Shown: positions 18,316 to 27,833, numbered from the stretch's first letter. The stretch is 64,000 nucleotides of DNA from Bradyrhizobium sp. 170 (GCF_023101085.1 NZ_CP064703.1:2232001-2296000), one strand, 5' to 3'. The notes: generated from the letters alone by a model not told the origin. Numbers and translations are program-made.

Positions 18316-18618
18316 ATGAAGCTTGCGAAGCTGCCTGATCGGACACCGGTGAAGATGAATGTTGCGCTTACGCCGGGCTTGGCGCAGCGGCTGCGCGAGT
18401 ATGCTGCCTTCTATGCGGAGACCTACGGCAACAAGGAAGAAGTAGCTGAGCTGATACCGTTCATGCTTGAGGCGTTTCTTGATGGTGATGCGGATTTCAG
18501 GCGAGCCTGCCGGGCAGGTGGAGTGAAGGATACGGCCGACGCCGCTCCCCGTATTGCTGAAGATCGCTGGACCCGCAAAGGGCAGGATCACGGTGGGGAG
18601 AGTTCGCGTAAAGATTAG
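18316..18618 (+). CDS. DUF2274 protein at the end of the trb operon
   Basis: This 100-residue protein matches the DUF2274 pattern: KLAKLPDRTPVKMNVALTP, then a helix-turn-helix-like segment with YAETYGNKEEVAELIPFML. It follows trbI by two bases. DUF2274 genes are constant partners of trbI in alphaproteobacterial and pseudomonad ICEs; their function is not established. The resemblance to ribbon-helix-helix proteins suggests DNA binding, but that is inference. Confidence 0.85.
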   Translation: MKLAKLPDRTPVKMNVALTPGLAQRLREYAAFYAETYGNKEEVAELIPFMLEAFLDGDADFRRACRAGGVKDTADAAPRIAEDRWTRKGQDHGGESSRKD

Positions 18619-18725
18619 GCGGACACCGGCCATGTTGCAAGTTTTCTCCTCCTGCGCTTGTTACGAGCGCGCGCAAGGGGCCGACTCGTCAGGGACAGGT
18701 GGATCAAGATTTTTCAGTTGTTAGC

Positions 18726-19214
18726 TTAGAAGTTGTCTTTGCAACTATCTGCCATTTGGACAATTGTCTTGCTGACGAGGCTGGCCGAATGATTGAGGCG
18801 CTTCAACAGTTTTTCTAGGTCTGCGACCGTTGCTTCTTCCATCCGAAGATTCTCTGAATTGAGCGATCGAGCGATAATTGAATCAATAGGCTCGGCAACA
18901 ATCGGTTGGCGTTCGTGCAAATCGCAACCTGCAACACCTCTCACCGTTGATACGATGTGTCCGTCAGGTGTTGTCACGATCACCAGGCTTGAATGTGCGA
19001 AGATTGTCGGCTCTGCAATTGATGCAGGTAGCTCTATGGCGCAGATAATCTCACCCGTTTCAACACAGCGATATCCAGCACGGTAGGAGATCGGACCGGT
19101 TGTGCCGATAGCGTTGCCGGCCACCTCTAAAAAAGGTTCCACGGTACTCGTGCTGTGCTTCATCTGACCAAACGAGGACGTCGTTTCTCGGGGGAAATAC
19201 CTCATCGCGTGCAT
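18726..19214 (-). CDS. Unidentified protein divergent from an XRE regulator
   Basis: A minus-strand frame encodes about 162 residues if it starts at ATG 19214; other in-frame starts are 19205 and 19163. It contains a compact beta-rich region (GYRCVETGEIICAIELPASI, then SSLVIVTTPDGHIVSTV) and a helical end (EEATVADLEKLLKRLNHSAS). I recognise no family. It faces away from the XRE-type gene at 19263, and two direct repeats lie between them, so the regulator may control it. Confidence 0.5.
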   Translation of the reverse strand: MHAMRYFPRETTSSFGQMKHSTSTVEPFLEVAGNAIGTTGPISYRAGYRCVETGEIICAIELPASIAEPTIFAHSSLVIVTTPDGHIVSTVRGVAGCDLHERQPIVAEPIDSIIARSLNSENLRMEEATVADLEKLLKRLNHSASLVSKTIVQMADSCKDNF

Positions 19215-19221
19215 TATGTAA

Positions 19222-19246
19222 CTTAAAAGCGGTCGCCTTAAAAGCG
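19222..19246. promoter_or_regulatory. Two CTTAAAAGCG direct repeats between divergent genes
   Basis: CTTAAAAGCG occurs at 19222-19231 and 19237-19246, 15 bp apart, in the short space between the minus-strand gene at 18726-19214 and the XRE-type gene at 19263. A minus-strand TTGACG lies just next to the second copy. The position fits an operator for the XRE protein. Confidence 0.45.
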
Positions 19247-19262
19247 TCAATCCGCACGATGT

Positions 19263-19496
19263 GTGCCGGTGAAACGGACGCACAAAGGCCCATTGCGCGA
19301 TATCGTGGCGAGAAATATGCGCCGGCTACGCGCTGCGCGTGGCTTGAGCCAAGAGGCTCTCGCGCTCGAGTGTGGAATCAACCGTACTTACCTGAGCGGC
19401 GTCGAGCGTTCGGAGCGCAACGTGTCGATTGACAACATTGCCCGCATTGCAAAAGGACTCGGCGTTGAGGCTTGGAAGCTCTTGAGAGACGAGTAG
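19263..19496 (+). CDS. XRE-family helix-turn-helix regulator
   Basis: The 77-residue protein is a single Cro/C1-type HTH: NMRRLRAARGLSQEALALE, then GINRTYLSGVERSERNVSID and a closing helix IARIAKGLGVEAWKLL. It starts with GTG at 19263. Its length suggests a bare DNA-binding domain with no effector domain. It lies at the junction of the transfer module and the defence cargo and may control the divergent gene, the cargo or the trb genes. Confidence 0.85.
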   Translation: MPVKRTHKGPLRDIVARNMRRLRAARGLSQEALALECGINRTYLSGVERSERNVSIDNIARIAKGLGVEAWKLLRDE

Positions 19497-19564
19497 GTCT
19501 CGTAGGTGCAGAGGGCCCCGTCGATCTCGCGGACGGATCCCTCTTGCCGGCTGAGATCGCTCTG

Positions 19565-19750
19565 ATGACACAGGATACGGCCTTCGCCCGAATGCGGGAG
19601 GCAATCTGCAAATCAGGCGGTGATCCGCTTGCCCGCTGGAAGGCGCTTCCGGCGTTGAATAATCCGGCGCGATCTACGTGCGACCAACGGACACTCCTGA
19701 GGCTGGTGCGGCTTGGCTCCGCGCGCTATCTCGGGTGGCTGGACAGTTGA
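19565..19750 (+). CDS. Small hypothetical protein
   Basis: A 61-residue frame starting with ATG 19565 has coding-like third-position G+C and ends with a basic helix (LLRLVRLGSARYLGWLDS). No family is recognised and no clear ribosome binding site is seen. The same frame stays open upstream to 19472, overlapping the XRE gene. Confidence 0.3.
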   Translation: MTQDTAFARMREAICKSGGDPLARWKALPALNNPARSTCDQRTLLRLVRLGSARYLGWLDS

Positions 19751-20096
19751 TCGGTTAATCCACGCGGGCAGATGAACATCAAAGACCCGTTGCAGTCTTC
19801 CTCGATCGCGAGACTCGTTGCAGATCGCTTTACAGGCAGAAATCGGTAGTCATCGGTTGCGACTGGAACCGCGGAGCTACGCGGAAGGCGCAGCTGGCCC
19901 AGTTGAGCCTGTCATCCTCGCGCGTGAAACCGTAAGGCATCGGAACAGGCGATGCCGAGCCCTCCGTCGCTGGATGTCGATGCAGCTCAGGGAAGGCAGG
20001 TCGGCAAGCCGCCTCGGTCTCAGTATTATAGTACCGCAAAGCGCCGAAAGTTTATGTTGTGGCAGGCTCGCCGTCTTGGGTCTACTTTGGCGTGCT
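19751..20096. other. Upstream region of the Wadjet operon
   Basis: The reading frame of jetA happens to stay open back to 19818, but the upstream residues are Arg-rich and unlike the family, so this stretch is taken as non-coding. It should contain the jetA promoter; I see no clear sigma-70 pair or long dyad. Confidence 0.4.
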
Positions 20097-21548
20097 ATGG
20101 CAGGTGATCGTTTCTTTTCCCGTGTCCAGCAGGACATCTTCCGGCCCTTCACCGGCCGGCATCGGGGCATTGCTTTTGAGGTAACGGTCGACCTCTACGA
20201 CCGCATACTCGGCGCAACCGCGGACTATGACTTGGTCCTCAATCGTGAGCGCCTGACCGATATCGTTGCGACAACGATTGCCAAGAACCGGGATTTGATT
20301 GTCCATTCCGCCGAGCTGCGTCAGCCGAACGGCGATGAGGACCAAGACCTCGATCAATCGATTGATGACCGCGACTACGCCCGCAAGCTTGTCTCCCGCC
20401 TGACCCATTTCGGCATCATCGAGTCCTTTTCCGACGCAACCCACCTCACCGTACTTTGGCGCTTCACCATCGAGGGCAAGCGGATCGCCAAGATGTTCGC
20501 GGAGACGCGGCGACGGACATCCAGCGGCCGCCAACGCAGCATACGCGCGTGCCGCACGGCATTGGAATCGTTCCTGCGGGACAAAAACCACGAATACCTG
20601 GTCGATGCCTACGAGTATTCGACGTCGATCTTTGAGGATGTTTGCCAGGTCGCTGATCTATTCCATGAGCATCAGCGGCAGCTCTTGCTGCGCAGTTACG
20701 CCGGCTCGAAGGATGCCATCGCGGACTATTTTCACGGGGTTGACGATTTCCAGCGCCGCGGCGAACGATACCTGACCAGCGATAACATTCACAATCATGC
20801 GACCGAGATTATTCGGCTGACCCATGAGATCGAGTCGATGCATCCGGACGACCTTGGGAAAGTCGACAAGGAGATCGCCATTGACAACCCGGGGATCGAC
20901 GAAGATGCGCATGGGGCGCCGCCGCACGTCTTCATCGTCGAGCGCATCCGCGACATCGTTCGGTCGACGCGGCGCACCAAGCACGAGGAACTGACCCAGG
21001 CCGTCGGTCAATTTACGAGCCGATTCACCAGCCTGATCATGCGCATCATTCGACTGCAGTCGGCCGGGCGGAATTCGTTTCTCGAAATTGCAACTCTGTT
21101 CCGGGCCCTTTCAGGCGAGGACCGGCAGAGATTGACCCGCGAGGTTTTTCGCAATGTCTTTCCGCTCCGGGCCGACCTGCTGGATCCGGGCAAGGTTTTC
21201 TTGTCCGAGCGGGCAGAACGCCGTGAAACGCCCGTTGATGTGCACACGACCAATCCAACGCGAGACGAACGCTTGCGATCCACGATCCGCAGCGCTTTGG
21301 AAGAGGCATTCGCGGTCTCGTCGAAGGATGTCGTCGATCATCTCGAGGAATTGGTGAAGGAGAGTGGCGCAGTTGATCTGCTCGATTTGCCCGTCGATGA
21401 TGCTCGGTCCCTCCTTCTCGCACTTTGCGCCGTGGAAGCGATCCGCTCCGACCGGGATACCGCCCGCCTGGATGTTACGCGCGGCAGCGAACGGCGCACG
21501 AATGGCGTCTTCGAGGCGAACGACTATCGCTTCAGCCAGAGGACTTAA
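20097..21548 (+). CDS. jetA: Wadjet JetA (kleisin-like subunit)
   Basis: The 483-residue protein begins FFSRVQQDIFRPFTGRHRGI, like Wadjet JetA proteins, with a winged-helix N-terminus (DLYDRILGATADYDLVLNRERL, then a second wHTH with LTHFGIIESF) and a long helical region followed by a C-terminal winged helix. JetA is the MukF/kleisin counterpart that bridges the JetC SMC dimer. Wadjet cleaves closed circular plasmid DNA after loop extrusion. Start ATG 20097 is chosen because family similarity begins there. jetB follows after three bases. I do not assign the Wadjet subtype from reading alone. Confidence 0.85.
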   Translation: MAGDRFFSRVQQDIFRPFTGRHRGIAFEVTVDLYDRILGATADYDLVLNRERLTDIVATTIAKNRDLIVHSAELRQPNGDEDQDLDQSIDDRDYARKLVSRLTHFGIIESFSDATHLTVLWRFTIEGKRIAKMFAETRRRTSSGRQRSIRACRTALESFLRDKNHEYLVDAYEYSTSIFEDVCQVADLFHEHQRQLLLRSYAGSKDAIADYFHGVDDFQRRGERYLTSDNIHNHATEIIRLTHEIESMHPDDLGKVDKEIAIDNPGIDEDAHGAPPHVFIVERIRDIVRSTRRTKHEELTQAVGQFTSRFTSLIMRIIRLQSAGRNSFLEIATLFRALSGEDRQRLTREVFRNVFPLRADLLDPGKVFLSERAERRETPVDVHTTNPTRDERLRSTIRSALEEAFAVSSKDVVDHLEELVKESGAVDLLDLPVDDARSLLLALCAVEAIRSDRDTARLDVTRGSERRTNGVFEANDYRFSQRT

Positions 21549-21551
21549 GCG

Positions 21552-22301
21552 ATGAAGGATATCGAAGCACGCCTGAAAACGAAGGGCATCCGCCCCGACG
21601 ATTTTCGCGCGGTTTGCAGCGTGCTCCTCAGCAAGGGCTTTCTCAGCCGCGCCGATGGAGGCGACTCCACCCGGCTCTATGACGTTGCTGCGCGTTGCGA
21701 AGCCGAACTCTCCGAGTACCTTGCGTTTGCCTTTCCGGTCGTGCTCCTCAACACGCTCCGGCCGCCGCACTTTCGGCTGGTTCCGTCTCATCATCGCGAC
21801 CTGGGCTTGGTAGAGCCCGATGAAGACCTTGAGATGCGGCGCGAAGTAAAGCAGTCCGTCGCGCAGGCGCTTGCCGCCTCGCTGCTCGCTTTGCGTATGC
21901 TTTACGATGAGCAGCTTCTGGAAAAGAAGATCGACGTGTCGGGGCGTATCAGCGTCAAACTGACCGAACTTGCCTTGTTTATGAATACAACATTCGGCGT
22001 GGGCCTTCCGCTAACGAAGACTGAGCAAAGAGCGCTCTTCATGAAGCTGAAGAAGCACGGCGCTCTCGACATGCGGATTGAAGCACTTGGAGACGAGGAT
22101 GCCGTCATCGTGATTCGCCCCGAAATTCTTACCCTCGTGCTGGAGCAGAACGTTCGTGCCGCGCAAGCGGCGTTCGAGGCCTCCTCAAATGATCTTCCTG
22201 GGGATATAGCCCCGGCGGCGGCGGAGGCGCCGAATGATTCACATTCCGCGCAAATCATAACCCTTGAACGAACGGAACGCGGCTCGACGAGCCGCCCCTG
22301 A
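21552..22301 (+). CDS. jetB: Wadjet JetB (MukE-like, DUF4194-type)
   Basis: The 249-residue protein has the JetB/MukE pattern: an N-terminal winged helix (VCSVLLSKGFLSRADGGDST), PDEDLEMRREVKQSVAQALA in the middle, then a C-terminal winged helix with TKTEQRALFMKLKKHGALDM and a disordered Ala/Pro-rich tail. It binds JetA and the JetC heads. It lies between jetA (3-base gap) and jetC (18-base gap). Confidence 0.85.
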   Translation: MKDIEARLKTKGIRPDDFRAVCSVLLSKGFLSRADGGDSTRLYDVAARCEAELSEYLAFAFPVVLLNTLRPPHFRLVPSHHRDLGLVEPDEDLEMRREVKQSVAQALAASLLALRMLYDEQLLEKKIDVSGRISVKLTELALFMNTTFGVGLPLTKTEQRALFMKLKKHGALDMRIEALGDEDAVIVIRPEILTLVLEQNVRAAQAAFEASSNDLPGDIAPAAAEAPNDSHSAQIITLERTERGSTSRP

Positions 22302-22319
22302 TCGAGACAGCCGGTATTC

Positions 22320-25300
22320 ATGCGTATTGCACAAGCGACAACGATGCACTGGGGCGGTCTGCCGAACATCGACTACGCGTTCGGCGGGCATACCCTGCTT
22401 GCCGGAGAGACGGGGTCCGGGAAGACATCCCTGATCGACGCCATCGTCGCTGTCATGGCAGGTGGCGATAGCCGCAAATCGAAGTTCAATACCGCGCAGA
22501 CGCAAAGTGCGCCCTCGGCAAAGAAGAGCAAACGGACGATCCCATCCTACATCACCGGCAGCAATGGCATGGGCCGGTTTCTCCGGCCGAATGGCGCGCA
22601 CGGATATGTTTGCGTTGCCTGGATTCAGGATGCGGGCGACGGCCCCTTTGGCATGCCCTTCACAGCCATCATCGGCGGTGAGGCCACTCTCGACCGTGAT
22701 GTGGAAAAAACGCCATCCCTCAGCGGGGAGTTGGTTCGCATCCTTGTCCGAGGGCATCTCGTCGGGCACGGCGACTTGATGAGTGCGGGCGGCACCGTCA
22801 TGCCCGGGCATGACCTGGTCGTAGCCCTGCGCGCAAAATACGGTACATCGGCCGTCCGCGACTTCAAGACCGGCGGCGAATACCTCGCGATGCTATACGC
22901 GTTCCTCAAGGGCGATACGACCCCCGTCTCGCGCGAAGAGGCGGACGCCGCGATCAAGGCTTTCGTGAGCGCGATCGCTTATCGCCAGCCGAACGATATC
23001 GATGGGCTCATACGCGAAGAAATTCTTGATCCGGTCGACAATGACGCGCTGATCCAGCGTCTTATGGAAACAATCCGGGAGGTCAACCGGCTGAAAACAG
23101 AAGCGGCGCGGATGGAGGCGAACATCGCGCAGCTTGAAGCCGCCGAAATCGACCTTCGCGGCGCCTTTTCCGCGTTTATGCAGGAACGTATGGCGCGCGC
23201 CCTGATCGAGGTTCGCAGAGTCCGGGACATTCAAGCCCAAGCGGAGGCAAAATTCGATGAGCGCCAGATAGAGGCGGACGATCTTAGCCAAACCGAAGCG
23301 GCCATTCTTGCAAAGAACAAGGAAATTCAAACGCTCGAAGGCAAGCACGGCGACATCCAGGCGCGTATCGCCAAGGAAGACGTTAACACCACCAAGACAA
23401 ACCTTGAGCGGCTGATTGCCGAACAAGACCGCGAGATGGCCTCGATCCTCGCTCGCGTCCAGAGCACCGAGCAGGCCTTCAAGACGGCGGAAGCCGATGT
23501 TACCTATATGGAAGGCGTTGTTCGAACTATCGATGAGTTAAGCGACTGCACGTCCGCGCTAACCAATCTGCGCGCGGCACTGTCTTCGGTGTCTCTTGCG
23601 GCACTCCACGGTGCCATTGATGCCGTCCGCGACGGTGTCGGCGAGAATTCACTTCGAGTCATGCTGGAGCAATGCACGGCGATGCACGGCGCGCTCGGTG
23701 AGACTTGGGGGCAGGCGGTCAACGGCGAGTCCGGTCTGCGAACTGCATTTAACCGTTCCTTTCGTGCGATCGAAGGCCAGTATGACGCCAAGGCGGAAGA
23801 GGCGAGGAGCATTCTGCGGCGTGTCGAAAAACTAAAAGTCGGGCAGATTGAGTATCCGGAGCCCGTAGAGTATTTTCTGCCGCTGCTTCAGGCTCAGCTT
23901 CCTCAATGCAAGCCGCGGGTGCTTTGCGACGTCGTCGAAGTCACCAAGCCCGAATGGCAACCGGCTATCGAGGGATATCTTGGCTGGGATCGCTACACGA
24001 TCCTTTACGACCGGAACTACGAAACCCAGGTCGTTGCGCTCGCCAAGGCGTTTCGACGCGACAATCCGGGCAGGCGCGGCAATATCTCCGTACCTCAGTT
24101 GTCTCTTGCGATTGAGGATCACCCGCGCGTGGACACGACCTCGATTGTGCATGTTCTCGCGGTTTCCGGAGATCCCGAGGCAGATGGCTACCTCAAGGCT
24201 CGATACGGCCGGACCCTTACGGTCCGGGACACCGAGACCCTGCGAAGAACCCGCAGCGGCATCATGCAGGATGGCTGGTCGACGCAAGGCTATCGGTATC
24301 AGCAGCGGCTCAGTCCCGACGAGGATCTGGTATTCGGAGCAGAGATCCGCCGCAAGCAGCGCGATACGCTGCTTCGTCGGGGCGAACAGCTCAGGAAAGA
24401 GATCGACGCCCTGACGGTTCGCAAAACCTTGCTGGCGAAGGCCATTGAGATCCCGGGTCCGTCAGCCATTCTCTTGCAGGCCGATGACCCACGGTTTTTC
24501 GATGAAGCCGCCGCGCTTCGCCGTATGGCCTCGGACGATCTCGCCGGCCTCGATCTTTCCACCATCGCTACTCTGATCAAGCAGGCCCAGGACATCGAAA
24601 GCGATCTTAAGGGATTGCGGTCGGACGTCTTCAAACTCGGCATTCACAAGGGAGGTGTTCAGACAATCGTCGACGGCATCGACAATCAGCTTGCGGACCT
24701 TCATGAGCAACTTGCTGACGTGGAACCCAAAGCCGAAGCTGAGACAGACCAGTATCAGACTTTGGTAGCTAGCGCGTTCATCGACCGCGAGGAATGGGAG
24801 AAGCGCTTCGAGAAGGAATTCAAGGAGCCGTGGTCGGTCGACACCTATACCAATCGGCGAAACGACCAGGCCACGCACGCAACGAACCTGACCAACGAGA
24901 CCATTCTTAAACTGAACGCTTACAAGCACGATGCGCTCGACTATCAGCAACTGAGCGTCCAGCCGTTTGCGTACCATCCGAGTTTTGCGGCCGATACGGC
25001 CATGTTCTGGATGGAGGACACGTGGCGGCAAATTCGCGAGCAAATGCGTGCTCAGAGAGATACCGGCTTGCCCGAACGCAAGCGCGACTGTGACATCGCG
25101 GAGCGCAGCTTTACGTCGTCCTTTACGACCGATTTCTGTTCGACGGTTCTGAGCAACGTCGAAGGGCGGGACGACACGATTCTCGCGCTCAACACCAACC
25201 TGAGCCGGATCAATTTTGGTGGTGACAGCTACTTCCTCATCAACCCCTTGAAGCCGGAATACGGCGACTACATTGAATTATTCCGGAAAATTCGCGGACT

Positions 25301-25979
25301 TGCCGAAGTTCGCAAGGGCGAGCTCGATCTGTTCAACGCCGCCGAGTTCAATGCAACGGAGCGCGATACGTTGCAGCGCATTCGCGCTCTTCTGCTCGAC
25401 GAGCGCGACACCGAGCAAGCGGTTGACGAACTCCGGCGCATCGCGGACTATCGTAACTACCGCTCCTATGATTTTGAGCGGCGCCGCGGCGAGGACCGCG
25501 TCGAGCTATCCCGTTGGGGCACGGGTTCCGGTGGAGAGACAGAAACACCGGTGTATGTCATTCGTGTCGCCGTGATGGCATCAGCGTTCAAGATCTTCTC
25601 GCAGCAAAAGAAGGCTCATTTCCGTTCCATCTTTATGGACGAGGTCTTCTCAACCATGGACGAAGCACGGACGCGCCGGGTCATTGGCTTTCTGAAGGAA
25701 CTTGGCCTGCAGATCGTATGCGCCGCGCCGACGCGGTCGATGGCCGCCGTGCTCGACGAATTTGACACAAGGATCAACTTCTCGCGTTACCAGACGGCAT
25801 CGGGTGACTCGTCCGATGTCAATGTCATCGACCTGGACAAAGCTCGTGTCCGCGCGCTCTACGAGACGCATCGGGAGAACGTGTCGGCTAAAGCCGAGGC
25901 CGCCTTCAAGGAGAACGAACCTCCAGTCCATGTCATTGCAGCGGATTCCGTGCGAACCGTCCAGTCCGGCACCTCATGA
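22320..25979 (+). CDS. jetC: Wadjet JetC (MukB/SbcC-like SMC ATPase)
   Basis: The 1219-residue SMC protein has Walker A GETGSGKTSLIDA at about residues 29-41, long coiled coils around residues 240-430 and 690-830 with a hinge-like globular part between, an ABC signature in WGTGSGGETETPVYV near residue 1068 and Walker B FRSIFMDEVFSTMD near residue 1101. It is the DNA-loop-extruding motor of Wadjet. The final helix runs past the fold with a tail of about 60 residues. The stop overlaps the start of jetD by four bases. Confidence 0.92.
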   Translation: MRIAQATTMHWGGLPNIDYAFGGHTLLAGETGSGKTSLIDAIVAVMAGGDSRKSKFNTAQTQSAPSAKKSKRTIPSYITGSNGMGRFLRPNGAHGYVCVAWIQDAGDGPFGMPFTAIIGGEATLDRDVEKTPSLSGELVRILVRGHLVGHGDLMSAGGTVMPGHDLVVALRAKYGTSAVRDFKTGGEYLAMLYAFLKGDTTPVSREEADAAIKAFVSAIAYRQPNDIDGLIREEILDPVDNDALIQRLMETIREVNRLKTEAARMEANIAQLEAAEIDLRGAFSAFMQERMARALIEVRRVRDIQAQAEAKFDERQIEADDLSQTEAAILAKNKEIQTLEGKHGDIQARIAKEDVNTTKTNLERLIAEQDREMASILARVQSTEQAFKTAEADVTYMEGVVRTIDELSDCTSALTNLRAALSSVSLAALHGAIDAVRDGVGENSLRVMLEQCTAMHGALGETWGQAVNGESGLRTAFNRSFRAIEGQYDAKAEEARSILRRVEKLKVGQIEYPEPVEYFLPLLQAQLPQCKPRVLCDVVEVTKPEWQPAIEGYLGWDRYTILYDRNYETQVVALAKAFRRDNPGRRGNISVPQLSLAIEDHPRVDTTSIVHVLAVSGDPEADGYLKARYGRTLTVRDTETLRRTRSGIMQDGWSTQGYRYQQRLSPDEDLVFGAEIRRKQRDTLLRRGEQLRKEIDALTVRKTLLAKAIEIPGPSAILLQADDPRFFDEAAALRRMASDDLAGLDLSTIATLIKQAQDIESDLKGLRSDVFKLGIHKGGVQTIVDGIDNQLADLHEQLADVEPKAEAETDQYQTLVASAFIDREEWEKRFEKEFKEPWSVDTYTNRRNDQATHATNLTNETILKLNAYKHDALDYQQLSVQPFAYHPSFAADTAMFWMEDTWRQIREQMRAQRDTGLPERKRDCDIAERSFTSSFTTDFCSTVLSNVEGRDDTILALNTNLSRINFGGDSYFLINPLKPEYGDYIELFRKIRGLAEVRKGELDLFNAAEFNATERDTLQRIRALLLDERDTEQAVDELRRIADYRNYRSYDFERRRGEDRVELSRWGTGSGGETETPVYVIRVAVMASAFKIFSQQKKAHFRSIFMDEVFSTMDEARTRRVIGFLKELGLQIVCAAPTRSMAAVLDEFDTRINFSRYQTASGDSSDVNVIDLDKARVRALYETHRENVSAKAEAAFKENEPPVHVIAADSVRTVQSGTS

Positions 25980-27130
25980 CGTCCGCGCCGACTGCAGTCA
26001 TGGCGCCCCAAGCGGCGCTGAACGAACCTCTTGTTCGGCGGGTCCTGATGCGAGTTATCGATCGCCTTGACGCCCAGCCCCAAGCCGAGCGTACGCATTC
26101 CATCCGCATCAATCTTGATATGCAGACGGCCCCGGAAATCCATGCGGCTGATTCCCTTTCGGCGCGTGCCGTGGCCTGGGCAGCGATCGATGGGACCGTA
26201 GTTGCCGGTTGGGCAACGCTCGGTTACCGAAAACATCGCCGGCACGGCGCGCGCGAGGAGCGCGAGCCTTACCTGGATTTCCAGTGGCCGGACGCCGTCG
26301 AAGAACTCATGCGGGAGAAATTGAACAGGCCGCGCAAGGCAGAATCGTACGCGTCCCAATGGCGCATTCGGCTTGCAGCGCAAAACCTGCCAATTTCAGC
26401 ATCGTCGCTTGCCAGAATTCTATCCGCACCCATAGAAATCAGCACGCGCTCGATTGAGGAGGTGCTTTGCCGCTTTCTCTCGATCAGGGACTTGGCCAGC
26501 GAGCCGCTGCTCTTGCGCGAGGTATCTTCGCGTGTCTTTTGGGGACTTTCCAAAATCCTTGATGGCCGCGCCGATGCCGTGGCAGCCCTCCTCGATAGCG
26601 ATGAATGTCCTTTCGCCGAACAGCCAGTTGTTCTCAACGTGCATGTCCCCATTCTGCCACGAGCATTTCTCTTCATCGAGAATCATGTTGCGTTTGAACG
26701 ATTGAGAAGCGGAGACAGTCTCGGCGATACGGCGCTGATCTTCTCAAGCGGCTTTCGAGGTGCAGCGGCTCGCTTGCGGAAGCCTAATGGATGCAGCGCC
26801 TATTATTCACGCGCAAGCGCGCCGCCGGCGGTAGCAGAATTGGAGCGCAGGCTGTTTTCGCCTGCCGATATTCCAGTCTACTTTTGGGGCGACCTCGACT
26901 ATTCCGGCATGGCGATCCTCGCGTCGCTGCGTAGCATTTTTCCTTCTGCTCAAGCCTGGAAACCCGGTTACGAACCGATGCTTTCGCGGCTAAACGCGGG
27001 GGGAGGCCATTCTCCCGCCGAGAGTGGCAAGGAACGGCAGCGCGTGATCGAGGCTACCGGCTGCACCTATGCCGATGAAGAACTCATTCCGGCGTTGCGG
27101 GTAACTGGCATGTTCCTGGATCAAGAGTAA
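25976..27130 (+). CDS. jetD: Wadjet JetD (TOPRIM nuclease)
   Basis: The 384-residue protein shows the JetD layout: an N-terminal arm (DUF3322-like) and a C-terminal TOPRIM domain related to topoisomerase VI (DUF2220-like). The TOPRIM metal motif is visible as YFWGDLDYSGMAIL near residue 301, with a preceding beta strand around VVLNVHVPILPRAFLFIENH carrying a glutamate, and the chain ends in VTGMFLDQE. JetD cuts DNA when the SMC motor stalls on a small circle. It overlaps jetC by four bases. Confidence 0.88.
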   Translation: MTSAPTAVMAPQAALNEPLVRRVLMRVIDRLDAQPQAERTHSIRINLDMQTAPEIHAADSLSARAVAWAAIDGTVVAGWATLGYRKHRRHGAREEREPYLDFQWPDAVEELMREKLNRPRKAESYASQWRIRLAAQNLPISASSLARILSAPIEISTRSIEEVLCRFLSIRDLASEPLLLREVSSRVFWGLSKILDGRADAVAALLDSDECPFAEQPVVLNVHVPILPRAFLFIENHVAFERLRSGDSLGDTALIFSSGFRGAAARLRKPNGCSAYYSRASAPPAVAELERRLFSPADIPVYFWGDLDYSGMAILASLRSIFPSAQAWKPGYEPMLSRLNAGGGHSPAESGKERQRVIEATGCTYADEELIPALRVTGMFLDQE

Positions 27131-27152
27131 TCGGCAGGAGGGATTGACTGCC

Positions 27153-27806
27153 ATGTTGCCGACCACTTGCATGATGCCTGACCTCTCAGGTCTTTTGGCA
27201 TCATCGATCGATCGTTCTTTCCTGACGAAGCAACTCGTTGGTTCGGAGGCAGGGTTTCCCGAAAAGATGCTTATCTATCGGCGAAATTTCCTGCGCCTGG
27301 CCGACAAGGTCGTGCGCGATTATTCTGATGCGAGGAGCGCCACGCTATCGATCATCGACAAGCAGAAGGCTGGCACTCTCGGGATTCCTGACGGCCGGGC
27401 CATCATGAACATCATCACCAACAAGCTCGAAGATTGCATTATTTCCTTACGGCGTCTGTTCGACTATTTCGATCGCGTCAAGAGCGACACACCGGGCTTT
27501 CCGATTGACCGCTTGGTCAAGCGACGGATCGAGGCGTTGAATGAAGCCATCATGGACGTGCGCGACCTCATCATTCACATGGATAAGGATATCAGCGCTT
27601 CCGTGGTCGTGTTCGGCGATCCGATAAGCCCCGAGCTGAGCTCGGCTTGCGATATCATATCGATTGGCAAGCAAATACTGCCGGTGGAGCGGCTGACGCG
27701 TGCGATCAAGCTATTCCACGAATTCTCCCGCGAGTTCGCTGGGTATGAATTCCGGGCGGACGGTAGCTATGGACCAACTCCGCAGTCCGGCCCCCTGAAG
27801 CGGTGA
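27153..27806 (+). CDS. Extra gene at the end of the Wadjet operon, unknown function
   Basis: A 217-residue, mainly helical protein follows jetD by 22 bases, with GGCAGGAGGG ahead of ATG 27153 (TTG 27144 is possible but too close to that site). It contains FLRLADKVVRDYSDARSATL, IITNKLEDCIISLRRLFDYF and IEALNEAIMDVRDLIIHMDK, suggesting a long alpha-helical bundle. I do not recognise a family, and a fifth gene is not part of the standard jetABCD set. Its orientation, spacing and ribosome binding site imply co-expression with Wadjet. Confidence 0.7.
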   Translation: MLPTTCMMPDLSGLLASSIDRSFLTKQLVGSEAGFPEKMLIYRRNFLRLADKVVRDYSDARSATLSIIDKQKAGTLGIPDGRAIMNIITNKLEDCIISLRRLFDYFDRVKSDTPGFPIDRLVKRRIEALNEAIMDVRDLIIHMDKDISASVVVFGDPISPELSSACDIISIGKQILPVERLTRAIKLFHEFSREFAGYEFRADGSYGPTPQSGPLKR

Positions 27807-27833
27807 GCTTCCGAGTCAGCTCCGAAGACGGAG

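Noticed and set aside
19818..20096. Upstream extension of the jetA frame (93 residues)
   Set aside because: The extension is Arg-rich and unlike JetA proteins; similarity begins at ATG 20097.
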